Below, one piece after another: positions 49,021 to 61,200 of a stretch of 64,000 nucleotides of DNA. Location: positions 1 to 64,000 of the forward strand of contig NW_025777538.1 of NCBI RefSeq assembly GCF_021130785.1, in the 5' to 3' direction. The position numbers were made by a program, and so were the translations under genes. The stretch is from Homalodisca vitripennis. Lineage: Eukaryota > Arthropoda > Insecta > Hemiptera > Cicadellidae. The notes under the pieces are model-generated. The model saw only the letters and a list, made by a program, of their open reading frames with translations, was not told where the DNA came from and did no database searches. Positions within the stretch are counted from its first letter, which is position 1. Every line of letters starts with the position of its first letter.

Positions 49021-52000
49021 TTATATTTCGCTTTTTGAAATTTCATTGATATCCGATTCAAAATTATACTTATTTCCATCTTGATAGTACATTTTTGGTA
49101 CGTTATTTTCATTATCTATCGGGAATGGCTGTATAGTATCATATAATACATTTTTTAACAACACGTCCATAGTTCATGATGCAACTCATGGTTGAGCACA
49201 AGATATGGCTTATGGAAACTCATTTTCTATAAAGATTACATTGTTATGAATATATCCAGATAATATTTTAAGAGCATATATGTGTAATATATTATGTGTA
49301 TTTTTAAAATCATATAAAAAAAAGATAAATATAATTTTTCATTCATATCTTTTTCTGGTTAAAATTCGTTAAACTTGTTAAAATTTAGAAAAAAAAAACT
49401 TTTTATTGTATTTTTAATGCAACTGGTTTAACAGAAGAGATAATAGGCACAGGGATCTACTGAACTGAGAGACAGAACAGTAGCTCGTGAATGTTAGCCT
49501 TCACAAGCACGAGTTCAACAGTTTGTCAAAACAAGTACAACTTTCCCTTGCCCTCAAAGGGTTTAAAACTCGTTTCAAACGCAATTGTTGAACGCGTTTT
49601 ATAGCGTAAACGAGTTTGATGCATATGGCTGAAAACCCGCACAATTAAATTGTACTTAATCCCGAATTGAAATGCAGAAATAATTGGACTGAATATTAAA
49701 ATGTACTTCTCATTGTGAGTTTCATGTACTATATATGTCCTGGATGATAGAAACTGAAGTTTGCTACATACATTTCCTTTTTTACTCCGCAATAAATGCT
49801 TGAACATTGGTGATTTCTACAAACAGGACAGTGTACTGTGTATGATGAGTGAAAGTAGAGCAAAAGACTGTAGTCTCAGGAATGGCTTTCAAACGTTTGT
49901 CTGAGTAAACACTTACTTATAATGTAGCCACCAACACATAAGCGTACTTGTCAATTTGCCTGATTTCAATAAATAAGATTAACATGACAAATGAAAAAAT
50001 AACAAAGCGCATAAAAAGGTATTATAACCACTTTAGCCAGGGTATAATGTGAGATAAAAGAATTTTATAATAAAACACGAGTAAATATGAGCTTTGACTG
50101 AAGAATTATACGCCATCAACGACCTTATACTGGATTAATATTAAGTAAGTTTAGGTAAAAACATATTTACCGTATAAATAACCTTGCTTACAGTATATTT
50201 GGAATGGTGTACGTTCCACATCATTTGTTAAATCAAATAGTATATGAAACCGTTTTCTTTGTTTTACTAATATTAAGTATATTTATCTATTATTGGAAGC
50301 GTATAAAAACCAGGAAAGATAATGCACTCATAACAAATAATGATTTCATGTTTTCATAATACATATCCTTCAATCTAGAACTGCAGTTGCTCGAGTGTGG
50401 TGTAGCTACATTGGTTAACTGAAATATCGTATCTATTATTTACAGAATATTGCAATAACCATTTCAAATAAAGTATTCAAATGAAGCAAACATCTATTGT
50501 ATGGAGACTGCCACCGAACGAAATCATTATTACTCTAAGATAAGACCTAAGAGATGAGTGCGCAGGAAAAACATTGTGGTCAAAAATAAAGATTTATACT
50601 TGCAGGAACATGAGGATGGAGCATTCAATTTAAAGAGACTGCTAATAATAACAAGATTATTGCCACTCCGTGATTATTTCGTTACTCATTATTTCGAACA
50701 CTAGACTAGACAATTACAACTTTAAAGATAATAGAACCTGGTATAACCAATTTTGTGTAACACATGTACGTATTAGAACCATAAACAATAATTAAAACAC
50801 ATAACTTGTGTTTTAGTTTAGTTTTCTTGAACAGGTGGCCTCATGTAATGAGAAGTCTTGGTTGTATGGAGATTTGTACACCGCGCTTGTCGCTGTCAAT
50901 GGCTGAACGTTAGTGAATCTCATCTTTTGAGGAAATCCAATACTCAATTACTGCATGTTTGCCTGTCTACATGATATCTCTGTCAAAGAACTGACCTATA
51001 GGCATACAATTTTACATGCAGCCTCAAGGTTATATAAACAAAGACTAGTTTAATTATGAGTGGGTGATCGTTAGCGAATACATATATCTTATGGGTAACC
51101 ATGATAACATCTAGCAAGTTGAAGAATAAATGAATATTTAAATAAACTGAGTATATTTATATGACAATTTTACATGGGACATAGTAACACATTTTTATAT
51201 AGAATTTAAATGTGTATATAATCTCAGCACAGCCTCGTATGTGGCGTGTGTGAAATATTTATTATTAAGTTTGGGAATGCTAAAGGAATCTCGTTATTCA
51301 GATGAATGTGTCGATGAACATTCCCGTTAGAATAAACAACCTTCCGTGTCTGTTAGTGATGTACCTTCAATATTTGGTTTAATAATAGAAGAACTGTTAG
51401 CAGTATAATGGTCTGCACAATTCTAACTAATTCTTAGAGCATAAAATATAACGGGTATTATAGATGATTAACTGTGACTTTTGTTTCAAAAGTACCCAAA
51501 AATAACAAGTCTACATGTTCTTAAGACCAAAGAAGATAGCTTAACTAGTTATTGGAATCGTTTAGCAAATATTTATTTTTTGTGAGGGAAATCTTTAAAT
51601 GTCTACAAATATAATACGTTCTTCTGATTCAATTATGATGCATTGTGTATTTAAATGATAAGAACGCTGTTCTAATGAACTATATTTATGGAATTTTCTA
51701 TAAAATTACTTTAAACCTTCCTTAATTTAATGCTCCACATGTAAACCACCGTAAGTTATGTATACAACATGATAAGTATAAATTATTTTTACGGATGGGA
51801 AACAGTTTTTTTCTTTTTTCTGATTTATTTCAACAGGAAACTTACAACGGAACAAGAAAGAAACTATATTTCCGTTGGAAACAACTTGTTTGCGTTACAG
51901 AGATAATTCATTGTAGAATTAATAATTCATTCAGGATGTGAAGTAAAATCACCAGGTTATGTTAGTTTTCTTTCAGCTTTCTTCTTCCGTTTTACCTTTA

Positions 52001-54733
52001 TCTGTAAATTTCAATATGTCAGCAAAGTTATCTTTGTTTTACATCTGAAAACCGCTCATTTAGGTGTAAAAGTGTAAACATAATATATATTAATGGACAT
52101 CATTGTTTGATACATAGAAACACATCTCATAACAATGTTATCAGGTTTTTTAAATTTGAATAAAAGCACGAAAATATATTTTAATTAAATACGAATGAAT
52201 TTTCCAAAATATACAACTTTAATCATAGTATCATCTGTTTTATGGTACACGCCATATTACAATGTTTTATTTGGAATTTTTTTGTTTCAAATTTACTCTA
52301 AGTCGTGTATTTCCGTCCAGCTAAAGCCAATTAAGTAATTAAGTGGTTACATATAAAGTTCAACTTAGTGCTCAAAACGACATGTTCTCTGCTCCGAATG
52401 CATTAAAAGTATAATACTGATAAAACCATGTGCATATTATTTTACCAATTAACAGATATTTTTACTACATTTCACAATAAAATTCAAATTTTTGCAATAT
52501 TTTTCGTATGCGTGTTTCCAATACCTGTTGTTAGCCTAAGTTATTCTTAAGTACTTCTCTTCAGTTTGAGGAAATTATCTCGGTAATCTTATTACTTACT
52601 GAAGAATTATATGGCAGATCATTGGACCGCAACATAAAACTAATTTGTTTCTTTGCATACATTTCACCCAGACCGATAAAAGGGGTTCGTAATTTAGCTT
52701 AATAACAAAAAATAATGTAGCTTAGTATATGTTATAATTTAAATCCTTATAATAAGGCATTAATAAACTTTTATAAAAAAGCCATTACGTAAGTAGTATT
52801 GATAACAACTCCGGCAGATTTATTTTACAAAGCAACTCTACGAGTAAGTGAAACTCATTTTGTCGTTTGCTGATTCCACTGCCATTTTGTGCCCTGGCAA
52901 ATTGAATGCCATTTCTCTATCCAGTTACCCTAAAGTTATAAAAGTTAACGATTACATCCCTATCAAAGTATCGCAGCCACTACTGTGCAGTGACTATTAA
53001 ATAATTCATCTCACAGGTCTAAGGTGCTGACCCGACTGGTGCAAAATTCAAACATAAGCCTTTTAGTGGTGTAGGAAGTTAACATGGGGGTTTTTATTAC
53101 CCTCATACGAGTAAAAGACCAAAGATACATAATACGACCAAACATTCCTTTATTTTAGCATAAGCTATTTCTAAATCTAAAAACGTTACTCATAAAAAGG
53201 ATACGGAGACTTTTATTCGTAGAAATATAAAAGTAGGCCTTTCCCTTGAATTTAAATTCGTCCTAAGCGGAAGTGTAAGGTATCCCATAAATATCAATTT
53301 ATCCAAACACCTGAAGCCAAAAGGTACTACTGAATGAGAAAATAAAACATAAATTGAATAATAATATTAAAAAAACAAAGCAAAAGTCTGCCTACATGAA
53401 TCATATTATATTTAAATACCTTTAATTGTAAATCACGTACTTTGGCCAGATGATCTGCATAATATAAAGTAGCGAATCCGCTTGACTGAATAATATAAAT
53501 ATTTTTATTTCTTTAATGCAGAAAATAGCGTTTTCACTAGAGGCTAGTCGATGTATTATTTACGTTTTTCATGATTATTAAGTAGCAACAGATTATATTA
53601 CATGATATTTATTACTTCAGTGGTGGAAACATTCAACTTTTATAAATGTGCCTATCCGCTTGATAGTTCAAAAACTAAGACGCCTGTGGCCTAGAAATTG
53701 AGCATGAAACTTCGTCTCTATTAAAAGAACTAAGGGTTCCAATCTGATGCAAGTTACTCCGTTTAATTCTGCTGTACTCTAGCGAAAATCTTTACATTGG
53801 TCTTATTGGTGACAATGATGACAATGTGAGATCATAGAATAAACGAACTTGTAACATAAATTAATAAAATCATTTTAACATATAAAGTTTTGTTGGCTGT
53901 TTTATTTAAATATTTTTTAGTGTTTCCAAACTTACTTGTGTGTCATTTGAGGCTGAGAACTTGCAAAGTCCACCATTTCTGGGCGTTAGACAAATTTTCA
54001 TTTTTTTCAGTTTATGTATCTACCTGTCCATACGATATATTGCGAAAAAATTTATCATAGGCTTAAAACTTAGCATACAGCTTTATTTATGTTTAAGAAA
54101 TGCAGATTTCGTTGACAGTGTATTTAACTCTATGAGGGTTAGCAAATATTTTACGTCGTTCTTGTCGGTAACCAAGATGGGAACGAGAAATTTATTCGCA
54201 AATTGAATAAATTTGAAAGAAAAAGGATACAGTCATGTGACATTTGAGCATGTGACAAGTAAGACGTGCATACTAATGAAATAAGATATATATTCGCATT
54301 ATGTATGTAACACAATGTAACATGTAACACGTTGTATTGCTTATTTTTACTTTTCTATATACGAACATGACTAAGTTTGGTTTGGTTCACATTAGTTCAC
54401 ATTATTTACTTTGTCGAGAATATCATGTCATGAATAGATGTAAACTAAGTTATAAAAATCATAAATCACATTTATTTAGTTAAAAATACTAGGCCACATA
54501 TTATGCTCCTTATCGTTTGAGTTACCAATCGTGTACTTACATGGTAAAATTGGAATGTTTAGCAAAATACCATTCGTATTTACTTTGAACAGTCTATTAA
54601 TTGATGAAGCAAACTGATTTCCGTATTTCATTACAGCCCTTATTACTCTTAAAGTAGCCGACGTGAATTTTTTGCAGTGACTGCATTATGACTATATAAA
54701 TCTATACTTTATATATACATGCATGCACGCGCA
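49018..54733. other. Non-coding AT-rich sequence
   Basis: No gene supported. Open frames at 49526-49807 (minus) and 53940-54206 (plus) are not recognised. The second contains a block (CTACCTGTCCATACGATATATTG...AAAACTTAGCATAC) that resembles dispersed insect repeats I have seen without a clear class. Confidence 0.5.
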
Positions 54734-54759
54734 AACACACACACACACACACACACACA
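54734..54759. repeat. (CA)n microsatellite
   Basis: Thirteen CA units after a short GCATGCACGCGC stretch. Confidence 0.95.
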
Positions 54760-55496
54760 ATATTGATCGTTATAGTGGCAATATAAATTGAAAAACATTT
54801 AATTGAATTAGACAAAACTTCAAACAGGATTAATTTGTAATACAAATTTTCCACCAATAAAAGACAATCTCTATTACAAGTGCTGGAAATATGGAACTGG
54901 TGTTATTACTTCTACTACAAGCCAAGTTTACGAGGAATAAACGTCGTAACAAAGTGAGGCTTTCGTTTGTGTTATTTCTACTCCCCACAAAAACACACAT
55001 ACCGCCAGCATTGTTATAGCTGTTTAGTAGTAGAATGTATATGTTGCCGTAATATTAGTAGGGATATTTTCTTACTAGTTAACTCTTAAAAGAAGTAATA
55101 ATAGCATCCAAAGTTAATCTAACCACCCAGTTAAGAACCGATTAAATAACAATCTCACCTTTGTTTCCAGCATCTTAAGCGATAGATTCGACTTATCAAT
55201 ATTATTAACAATTAATCATATATTAGTTTTAAAGTGGTAGTAGTCTTTATGTAATATATAAGTAGTTAAGAAAGCTTGTATTTATGAAATATATTTGCTA
55301 TGAGGACGCGCTATCAGATTATAAGGCCTTAATAATATATTCTAAAAGGATTTAGTATAAAATCTATTTTGAAACTGACATAAATACGTAGTTTCAAGTT
55401 ACATCCACCACATTTGAATTGTACATTGCATGAGGCTGAAGTAACTTGAAAGCAATTTCAGGAATGAAACGACTCAGACTTTGTCCCTATTGCCCC

Positions 55497-56262
55497 AGCT
55501 GTAATGTAGTAATAGGTATTATTCACCACAAACGCATCTAAAGCTTTGAGGAAGTGTTACGGATACATTGGTATTAACATCATTACTATTCACCAGCCAT
55601 AATGTAGTAATAGGTATTCACCACAAACGCATCTAAAGCTTTGAGGAAGTGTTAAGGATACATTGGTATTAACATCATTGCTATTCAACAGCCATAATGT
55701 AGTAATAGGTATTCACCACAAACGCATCTAAAGCTTTGAGGAAGTGTTACGGATACATTGGTATTAACATCATTGCTATTTACCAGCCATAATGTAGTAA
55801 TAGGTATTCACCACAAACGCATCTAAAGCTTTGAGGAAGTGTTACGGATACATTGGTATTAACATCATTGCTATTCACCAGCCATAATGTAGTAATAGGT
55901 ATTCACCACAAACGCATCTAAAGCTTTGAGGAAGTGTTAAGGATACATTGGTATTAACATCATTGCTATTCAACAGCCATAATGTAGTAATAGGTATTCA
56001 CCACAAACGCATCTAAAGCTTTGAGGAAGTGTTACGGATACATTGGTATTAACATCATTGCTATTCACCAGCCATAATGTAGTAATAGGTATTCACCACA
56101 AACGCATCTAAAGCTTTGAGGAAGTGTTAAGGATACATTGGTATTAACATCATTGCTATTACACCAGCCATAATGCAGTACTAGGCATTTTATAAAAACG
56201 TATTGACAGCTTCGCGGAGATATTGCGATTACGTTGGTGTTAGTGTCATTGCTATCACACCA
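55497..56262 (+). repeat. 95-bp minisatellite, about eight units
   Basis: Units start AGCCATAATGTAGTAATAGG at 55595, 55690, 55785, 55880, 55975 and 56070, exactly 95 bases apart and nearly identical. The first unit (55497) has a 3-base insertion, and the last (56166-56262) is clearly diverged, as is the start of another after 56262. Units differ at linked sites (GTTACGG or GTTAAGG; TTCACC or TTCAAC). No unit is coding. Typical of unequal exchange: edges old, centre homogenised. Confidence 0.97.
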
Positions 56263-56816
56263 ACCATAATATAGTAATAGGTGTACATTATAAAACTTAT
56301 AATGAATTTTTCTAAAATTAAATAACCCTCCTTAAGCTATTCTTAAATATTCTTCTATTAATACTTTGAAATAACCTATAAAGATTCTGTTTTGTATGTA
56401 TTCTTTGATATGTAATTGGATGGAAATAATTCAAAAATGTTCAAGTATATCTAATATGAATACATTCTATGAAATTTTACGCATAAACACCTAATAATAC
56501 CCTGAAATATTTTATGCGCTAAAGAATTTACAGTTAAATATTCATAGAAACTTGTAAAACTCATTTAAAAATAACGGATGGTTTGAGTTGCCAGTGTCCT
56601 TCCAAAATATTTATGTGGTAGTACAAATTTAAAAAACAACGAGCTTTTTTTTGTACCACTACAAATTATAAAAAAAGTAATTTCATCTAATATTTTAGCT
56701 TTGAAAATATTCGGCGCTATGGGTTCATTGGTTATTTACCAGTACTCGTATTTCGCTCCCTGGCATTTAAAATGTCTACGTCAACAAGGAAATTACGTGG
56801 ATCCTGCAATACTTTA

Positions 56817-56824
56817 CGTTAAAC
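56817..56824. repeat. Target-site duplication CGTTAAAC (left)
   Basis: Identical to 58199-58206 at the other end of the P-like element. Eight bases is the P-superfamily target duplication length. Confidence 0.9.
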
Positions 56825-56849
56825 CAACGAACTATACTACTGGAACGCG
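56825..56849 (+). repeat. Left terminal inverted repeat of the P-like element
   Basis: 25 bp, 22 identical with the complement of 58174-58198. Confidence 0.85.
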
Positions 56850-56921
56850 TACTGCCCATAAGCCACATGTTGTGTTTCCGGTCGCACACAGCTGTGCATT
56901 TCGGGTGTATCCATGGACTTG

Positions 56922-56949
56922 CAGGCGCTTAAAGTGGGCAAGAACTCAC
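56922..56949 (+). repeat. Left subterminal inverted repeat of the P-like element
   Basis: 28 bp beginning CAGGCGCTTAAAGTGGGC and ending AAGAACTCAC; 25 match the complement of 58096-58123. Ninety-seven bases from the left end. Confidence 0.82.
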
Positions 56950-57109
56950 CGAGATGTGCGGCGATCATCGGGACGATACGGCATCACGCCTTTTCATGCC
57001 GAAACACAAATCAATTTTGTTATTAGCGTTGTTGGCAACTCTTCCTGTTTATTACGTCAAGACGTCTGATCTGAGCTACTCAACTAGTTTGTTTTCTTTT
57101 TATTTGTTA

Positions 57110-57781
57110 ATGTTAGTAGTGAAGAGTTGCTCTGCGAACAACTGCACATCCAGATGGTCATTTCTTTTTACAAGTAAGTTCTTACTATATCAACTATGTC
57201 AATATTTATTTGCAACTTCCAAAATAGTAATTCTCATCAATATTATTTACTGTATTGCCAAATTATTAACTGGGTTATCCAAATAATTAAAAGTTCGGTA
57301 AGACTATTAATGAGTAAATTAATAGGCTATCGTTTTTAATCATGAACAATAATTATATAGTTAAGTAAAACATGCGTATCACTCAATTATTTCATCCGCG
57401 TTGATCCAAAATATCAATGCTGGTCGTTACACCACTTATAAATGCATAAAATTATAAATCATTGCTAAAAACAATATCTACTGACCTACTCTGCTTTATA
57501 ATTATTGGATCTTTGTGATTTTCAGCTACCTGTATTTTATTATTTGTTAATTTTTTTGTTTAAGCTTTCCATTGAATGATGACAATTTATTTAAAAAGTG
57601 GATTACTGTGACAAAGAGAAAAAGTTTAAAGTCAACAAAACATTCTGTTTTATGCAGTAAATATTTTACCGAACATGATTACCATTTAATTTTGCCTGAC
57701 ACACTAAAAAAATGTCTAAAAAATGAAGCAGTTTCAACAATTTTTTATTTTCCATCTCATATGCAACAGCCATTGTTGTGA
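57110..57781 (+). pseudogene. THAP-domain remnant of a P-like transposase, two exons
   Basis: THAP domains bind DNA through a C2CH zinc centre. Exon 1: ATG at 57110, then VKSCSANNC, giving the first two Cys, and a consensus donor GTAAGT at 57174. Exon 2: acceptor TTTTTTTGTTTAAG ending at 57564, then FPLNDDNLFKKWI, VLCSKYFTEHDY, LKNEAVSTIFYFPSH, and TGA at 57779-57781. The usual C-x-x-H reads CSKY, so the fourth zinc ligand (His) is Tyr, and the AVPTxF-type motif reads AVSTIF. The two exons do not join in phase at the best sites (exon 1 leaves one base, exon 2 needs two). Hence a broken remnant; all downstream transposase domains are missing. Confidence 0.75.
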
Positions 57782-58095
57782 GTTTGTACATTTTATGTAG
57801 TTTACTTTGAAATTAAATACTGTCAATAAAAAAGTAGTTTTTCTTCACCTGGGAAATATTTTAATGTCCTTAATCTTTGTTTCCGGCTTTATAAGTAAAA
57901 TACCAAGTCAAAATCTCAGTTATTTTGATATTGTACAAAAATCTGTGTTTTTTTTAACTAAAAATAAAAATCCACGGTAAAAAGCAGTTATTTTGTAACA
58001 ATAAATCAATTGTGGTATCTAACAATGTTATTAAGTCTATAAGGCGTTTTAAAGTAATTTTAGATCATTACTATAATGCCAGCCATATGGGCGAA

Positions 58096-58123
58096 GTGAG
58101 TTCTTGCCCATTTCCAGCGCCTG
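58096..58123 (-). repeat. Right subterminal inverted repeat of the P-like element
   Basis: Complement begins CAGGCGCTGGAAATGGGC; 75 bases from the right end. Confidence 0.82.
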
Positions 58124-58173
58124 TTGACTCGGAACGCAGAACAGGATTTCGGCTCGGTTTCTCCGGCCCAGAG

Positions 58174-58198
58174 CACGTTCCATTAGTATAATTCGTTG
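58174..58198 (-). repeat. Right terminal inverted repeat of the P-like element
   Basis: Partner of 56825-56849. Confidence 0.85.
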
Positions 58199-58206
58199 CG
58201 TTAAAC
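58199..58206. repeat. Target-site duplication CGTTAAAC (right)
   Basis: Exact copy of 56817-56824. Confidence 0.9.
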
Positions 58207-61200
58207 ATATCATCAATCACTACTGACAGTACCTGTTATAATATTTACTCGGATGCACTGAATTTACACATTTCCCATTTGCAGGGAAATTTTGTTGAAA
58301 ATGTTGGTACTGTTTAAGTATAATGCTTCAAAGAATTTACATAATTTTTTATATAAAACGTAATTACATAACAGAAATTAATTAAAAATTTAATTAATTA
58401 AAAAATTCAATATAAATTAAAAGCCAAAACACAAAATTTAAATACTTATTTTGTTAAATTGTAATTCAATTGCTTAAAAAAAGAACTATACTTAGAATGA
58501 AGTTCCATCCTCGCTTTGATTTCTGTAAAATAATAGGCAATTTTTTACTTAGTATTATTATTGTAACATAAATGTTCTGAGGTGTTGAAAATATTACTTA
58601 TGTATTTTTTATTGTTGGAATTAATGGCGTTTCTATAAATCTTGCATGTTTGGTCATAAATAATTTAGGTATAACGTAAACTATTTTTCGCCCATGAAAT
58701 TTGTAATTAATAATATAAAATTCAAATTAACAATAGTTATATAAAAACTTTACATTTTGGATTTTCTAATAGTATAATAGGATAATCCTGTACATCCGTA
58801 CGAGATAATCAGGGTTCCTTCCAATTAATACGAGCAGATATTTGCAAAGTATTTGCAATTACAAACAAAACTACTCTTATAACCTATAACCCAAACATAA
58901 ATTGTAGTTAAAGAAATGCGAGCATACATTTAATATACTGTATAACTAGTATTGTTAACATTCTTTGTGTATCCTCCAGCAGCCAAGATATCCGGTACAT
59001 GTGAGGCAACGACGATGCTTTTGACAGATTGAGAATTAGACATGAATCACCTAAAAAATATTGAAGACAGAAACTCGAATTACATTTAGAAGACTTTTAA
59101 GGTCCGTTGGCCTTCTGGTAACCAAAATTAAATACAATTTAGAAGGAAAATATGAGAAAGTAAGTTTCCTTTTTGTCTGTCAATTATAATATCAGGTACA
59201 ATAAAAAAGTAAATTAAATAATAACTTAAATAAATAAACAATAAAATAATAATTAAACTATTATTAGTAGTAATCAAATTGTAGAATTGTTTACTACTCA
59301 TTATATGACCACTCTTTAATAGTTAGCAAGATTTTCAAAAGTGTAGTACCCCCACATATTAAAATGACCCAAAGATTCAAATACTTTAAAAAAAAACTAG
59401 ATTGTGGTAATTTATTTTATTTGAAAGCCACAGCCTTTATTGAGAGGAAATATAAGAAAGGCTTTGATAGTTTACCATAATTATATTGGTAATGTCTTAA
59501 TATAGGAAATTTTCCCATAAACAGTGTTTTATATAGTTACCAACCCCTTACAATACAATCACGACATGAACAAAACTAAAACAATCTTTAAAGTCCCAAC
59601 GAAGTTTAAAGTTTGATACGGAGTACATAAAATAAATCACATTCTCCAATTCGATTATAGGTGATTTTTTCCAATAAGGCACTAAAGGTTGTGCTAAAAT
59701 TTGTCTCAGTTATCGGATCTCCATTACTTGAAACAACCTGCCCGATATTCAGAGGAACTAAAGTTTGTGACGATATCCACGTCTAAGATTTTCTGAAAGT
59801 GTAAAAAATAGTGCCATTTTATATAGCTTAATAATATTGTATAGAAAATTATATATTTAGTACTATAAAAAATAATAAACAATACAAGTTCATGTTATTA
59901 TAAATACATACTATAAATTCGAATAAAATCCGTAGCAAGTTACATGAACTCAGACTTATATTTGCAGTGTTTTACTTAAAAAAAACCGACATTTGTTTAA
60001 AATATAGAAACAAGTTTTAATATTTCATATTATATAGACCTGAACTGCGGATTGACGTACCTTTTCACCTTTTTAACATACATTTATTAAACAGTTCAAA
60101 CTGTTGTCATAAACTACTATAGTTAGGTCTTAAACGAGTAGATAAAATTCAGCATCCATTATTTGTTCAAGACATTAATTCATCGCAACAGCGTTTAGCC
60201 AACCGACCGATCAGCTACGAACGTCGACGCTTCAAGACCTGAAATCGCCCAGTTGTGTTTTCTTCTGCTGTCCGTGATGTGTTATGTTATATTCGTGTGT
60301 GGTAGGCCTATCAAATATTGTGGTTCTCGTACTATTTATTTATTCGTTGTGTTTTTACTCTGTTCGTTAATTTTAATCTATGACAACTCCAGATGGATAA
60401 ACCACGCTTTTAATATTTATTGACCCCGCAACAAGAAGATGACTTATGAAAAGTCAAAACTATACTAGTGTATGAGTTTGAGGAAATGTGCCGAAAATAA
60501 ATTTTATGCCTTAATATATTTGTGATAAATTTTCCTTTCAAAGAAAACAGACTGTCTTATGGTTCAGTTATGTTGTATATGATAAATGAAGATGTATATA
60601 TCATAATCAGTAATTAAAAATATGATTGGTAGAATTTAAAATTATAAAAATACATTAAAATTTTTTCTTTAATGACAAGTAAAGTATATTAGGAAGTTCT
60701 TGAAAAAAAAACGAAAACATAAGAATTGTTCACAGTTATTTTTAACAATTAAACTTCAAGGCAGTCACTGTGTAATTCATAATTTTAATGCCTTGTAGGT
60801 AATTTTTACAAAGGCATAATTTTTCGAAATATTTTCTTGTATTATAAGTCAATTTTGAAATTTTTTATGATCATAATTACTCTAATTTATAAATTTTTAA
60901 TGCTACTTAAACTTTTTACATTATCTAAACCTTCATATTTTTTACGTATTTATAATTCCTCATAACGTTGAACAAATCATTGAATGGATAAAAATAAAAC
61001 ATGTAATTAGTAATACTTATTTAATTCTAAGAAGCAGCGGGCATTTTCAGAAATAATATAGTGGGCATACTTGGTAACTTATATACGATCACGTACTTTA
61101 CATAGAAAAGCGTTACAAGGGCATTGTGAGAATATGCCCTTCCATAGTTTACAGTCAAGCAATACAATCATTCATTTGGAGGTTGGACATATTTAACGCG

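Larger units (their letters stand above)
56825..58198 (+). mobile_element. P-superfamily DNA transposon, internally deleted
   Basis: 1374 bp, bounded by a perfect 8-bp duplication CGTTAAAC. Terminal inverted repeats of 25 bp match at 22 positions: CAACGAACTATACTACTGGA on the left, CAACGAATTATACTAATGGA on the right complement; ends are CA...TG as in P elements. A second inverted pair lies inside (56922-56949 and 58096-58123), like the subterminal repeats of P elements. The interior codes only for a damaged THAP domain, the DNA-binding part of P transposase; no catalytic region is present. The perfect duplication suggests a fairly recent insertion by a transposase supplied elsewhere. Confidence 0.85.

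Noticed and set aside
49526..49807. Minus-strand open frame of 93 codons
   Set aside because: No recognisable domain; the length is possible by chance in a 64-kb AT-rich window.
53940..54206. Plus-strand open frame of 88 codons
   Set aside because: Includes a block like dispersed insect repeats and a T-rich, splice-site-like stretch; no protein family recognised.
55497..56262. Regular repeats considered as a CRISPR array
   Set aside because: The 95-bp units are contiguous, with no variable spacers, and the genome is eukaryotic.
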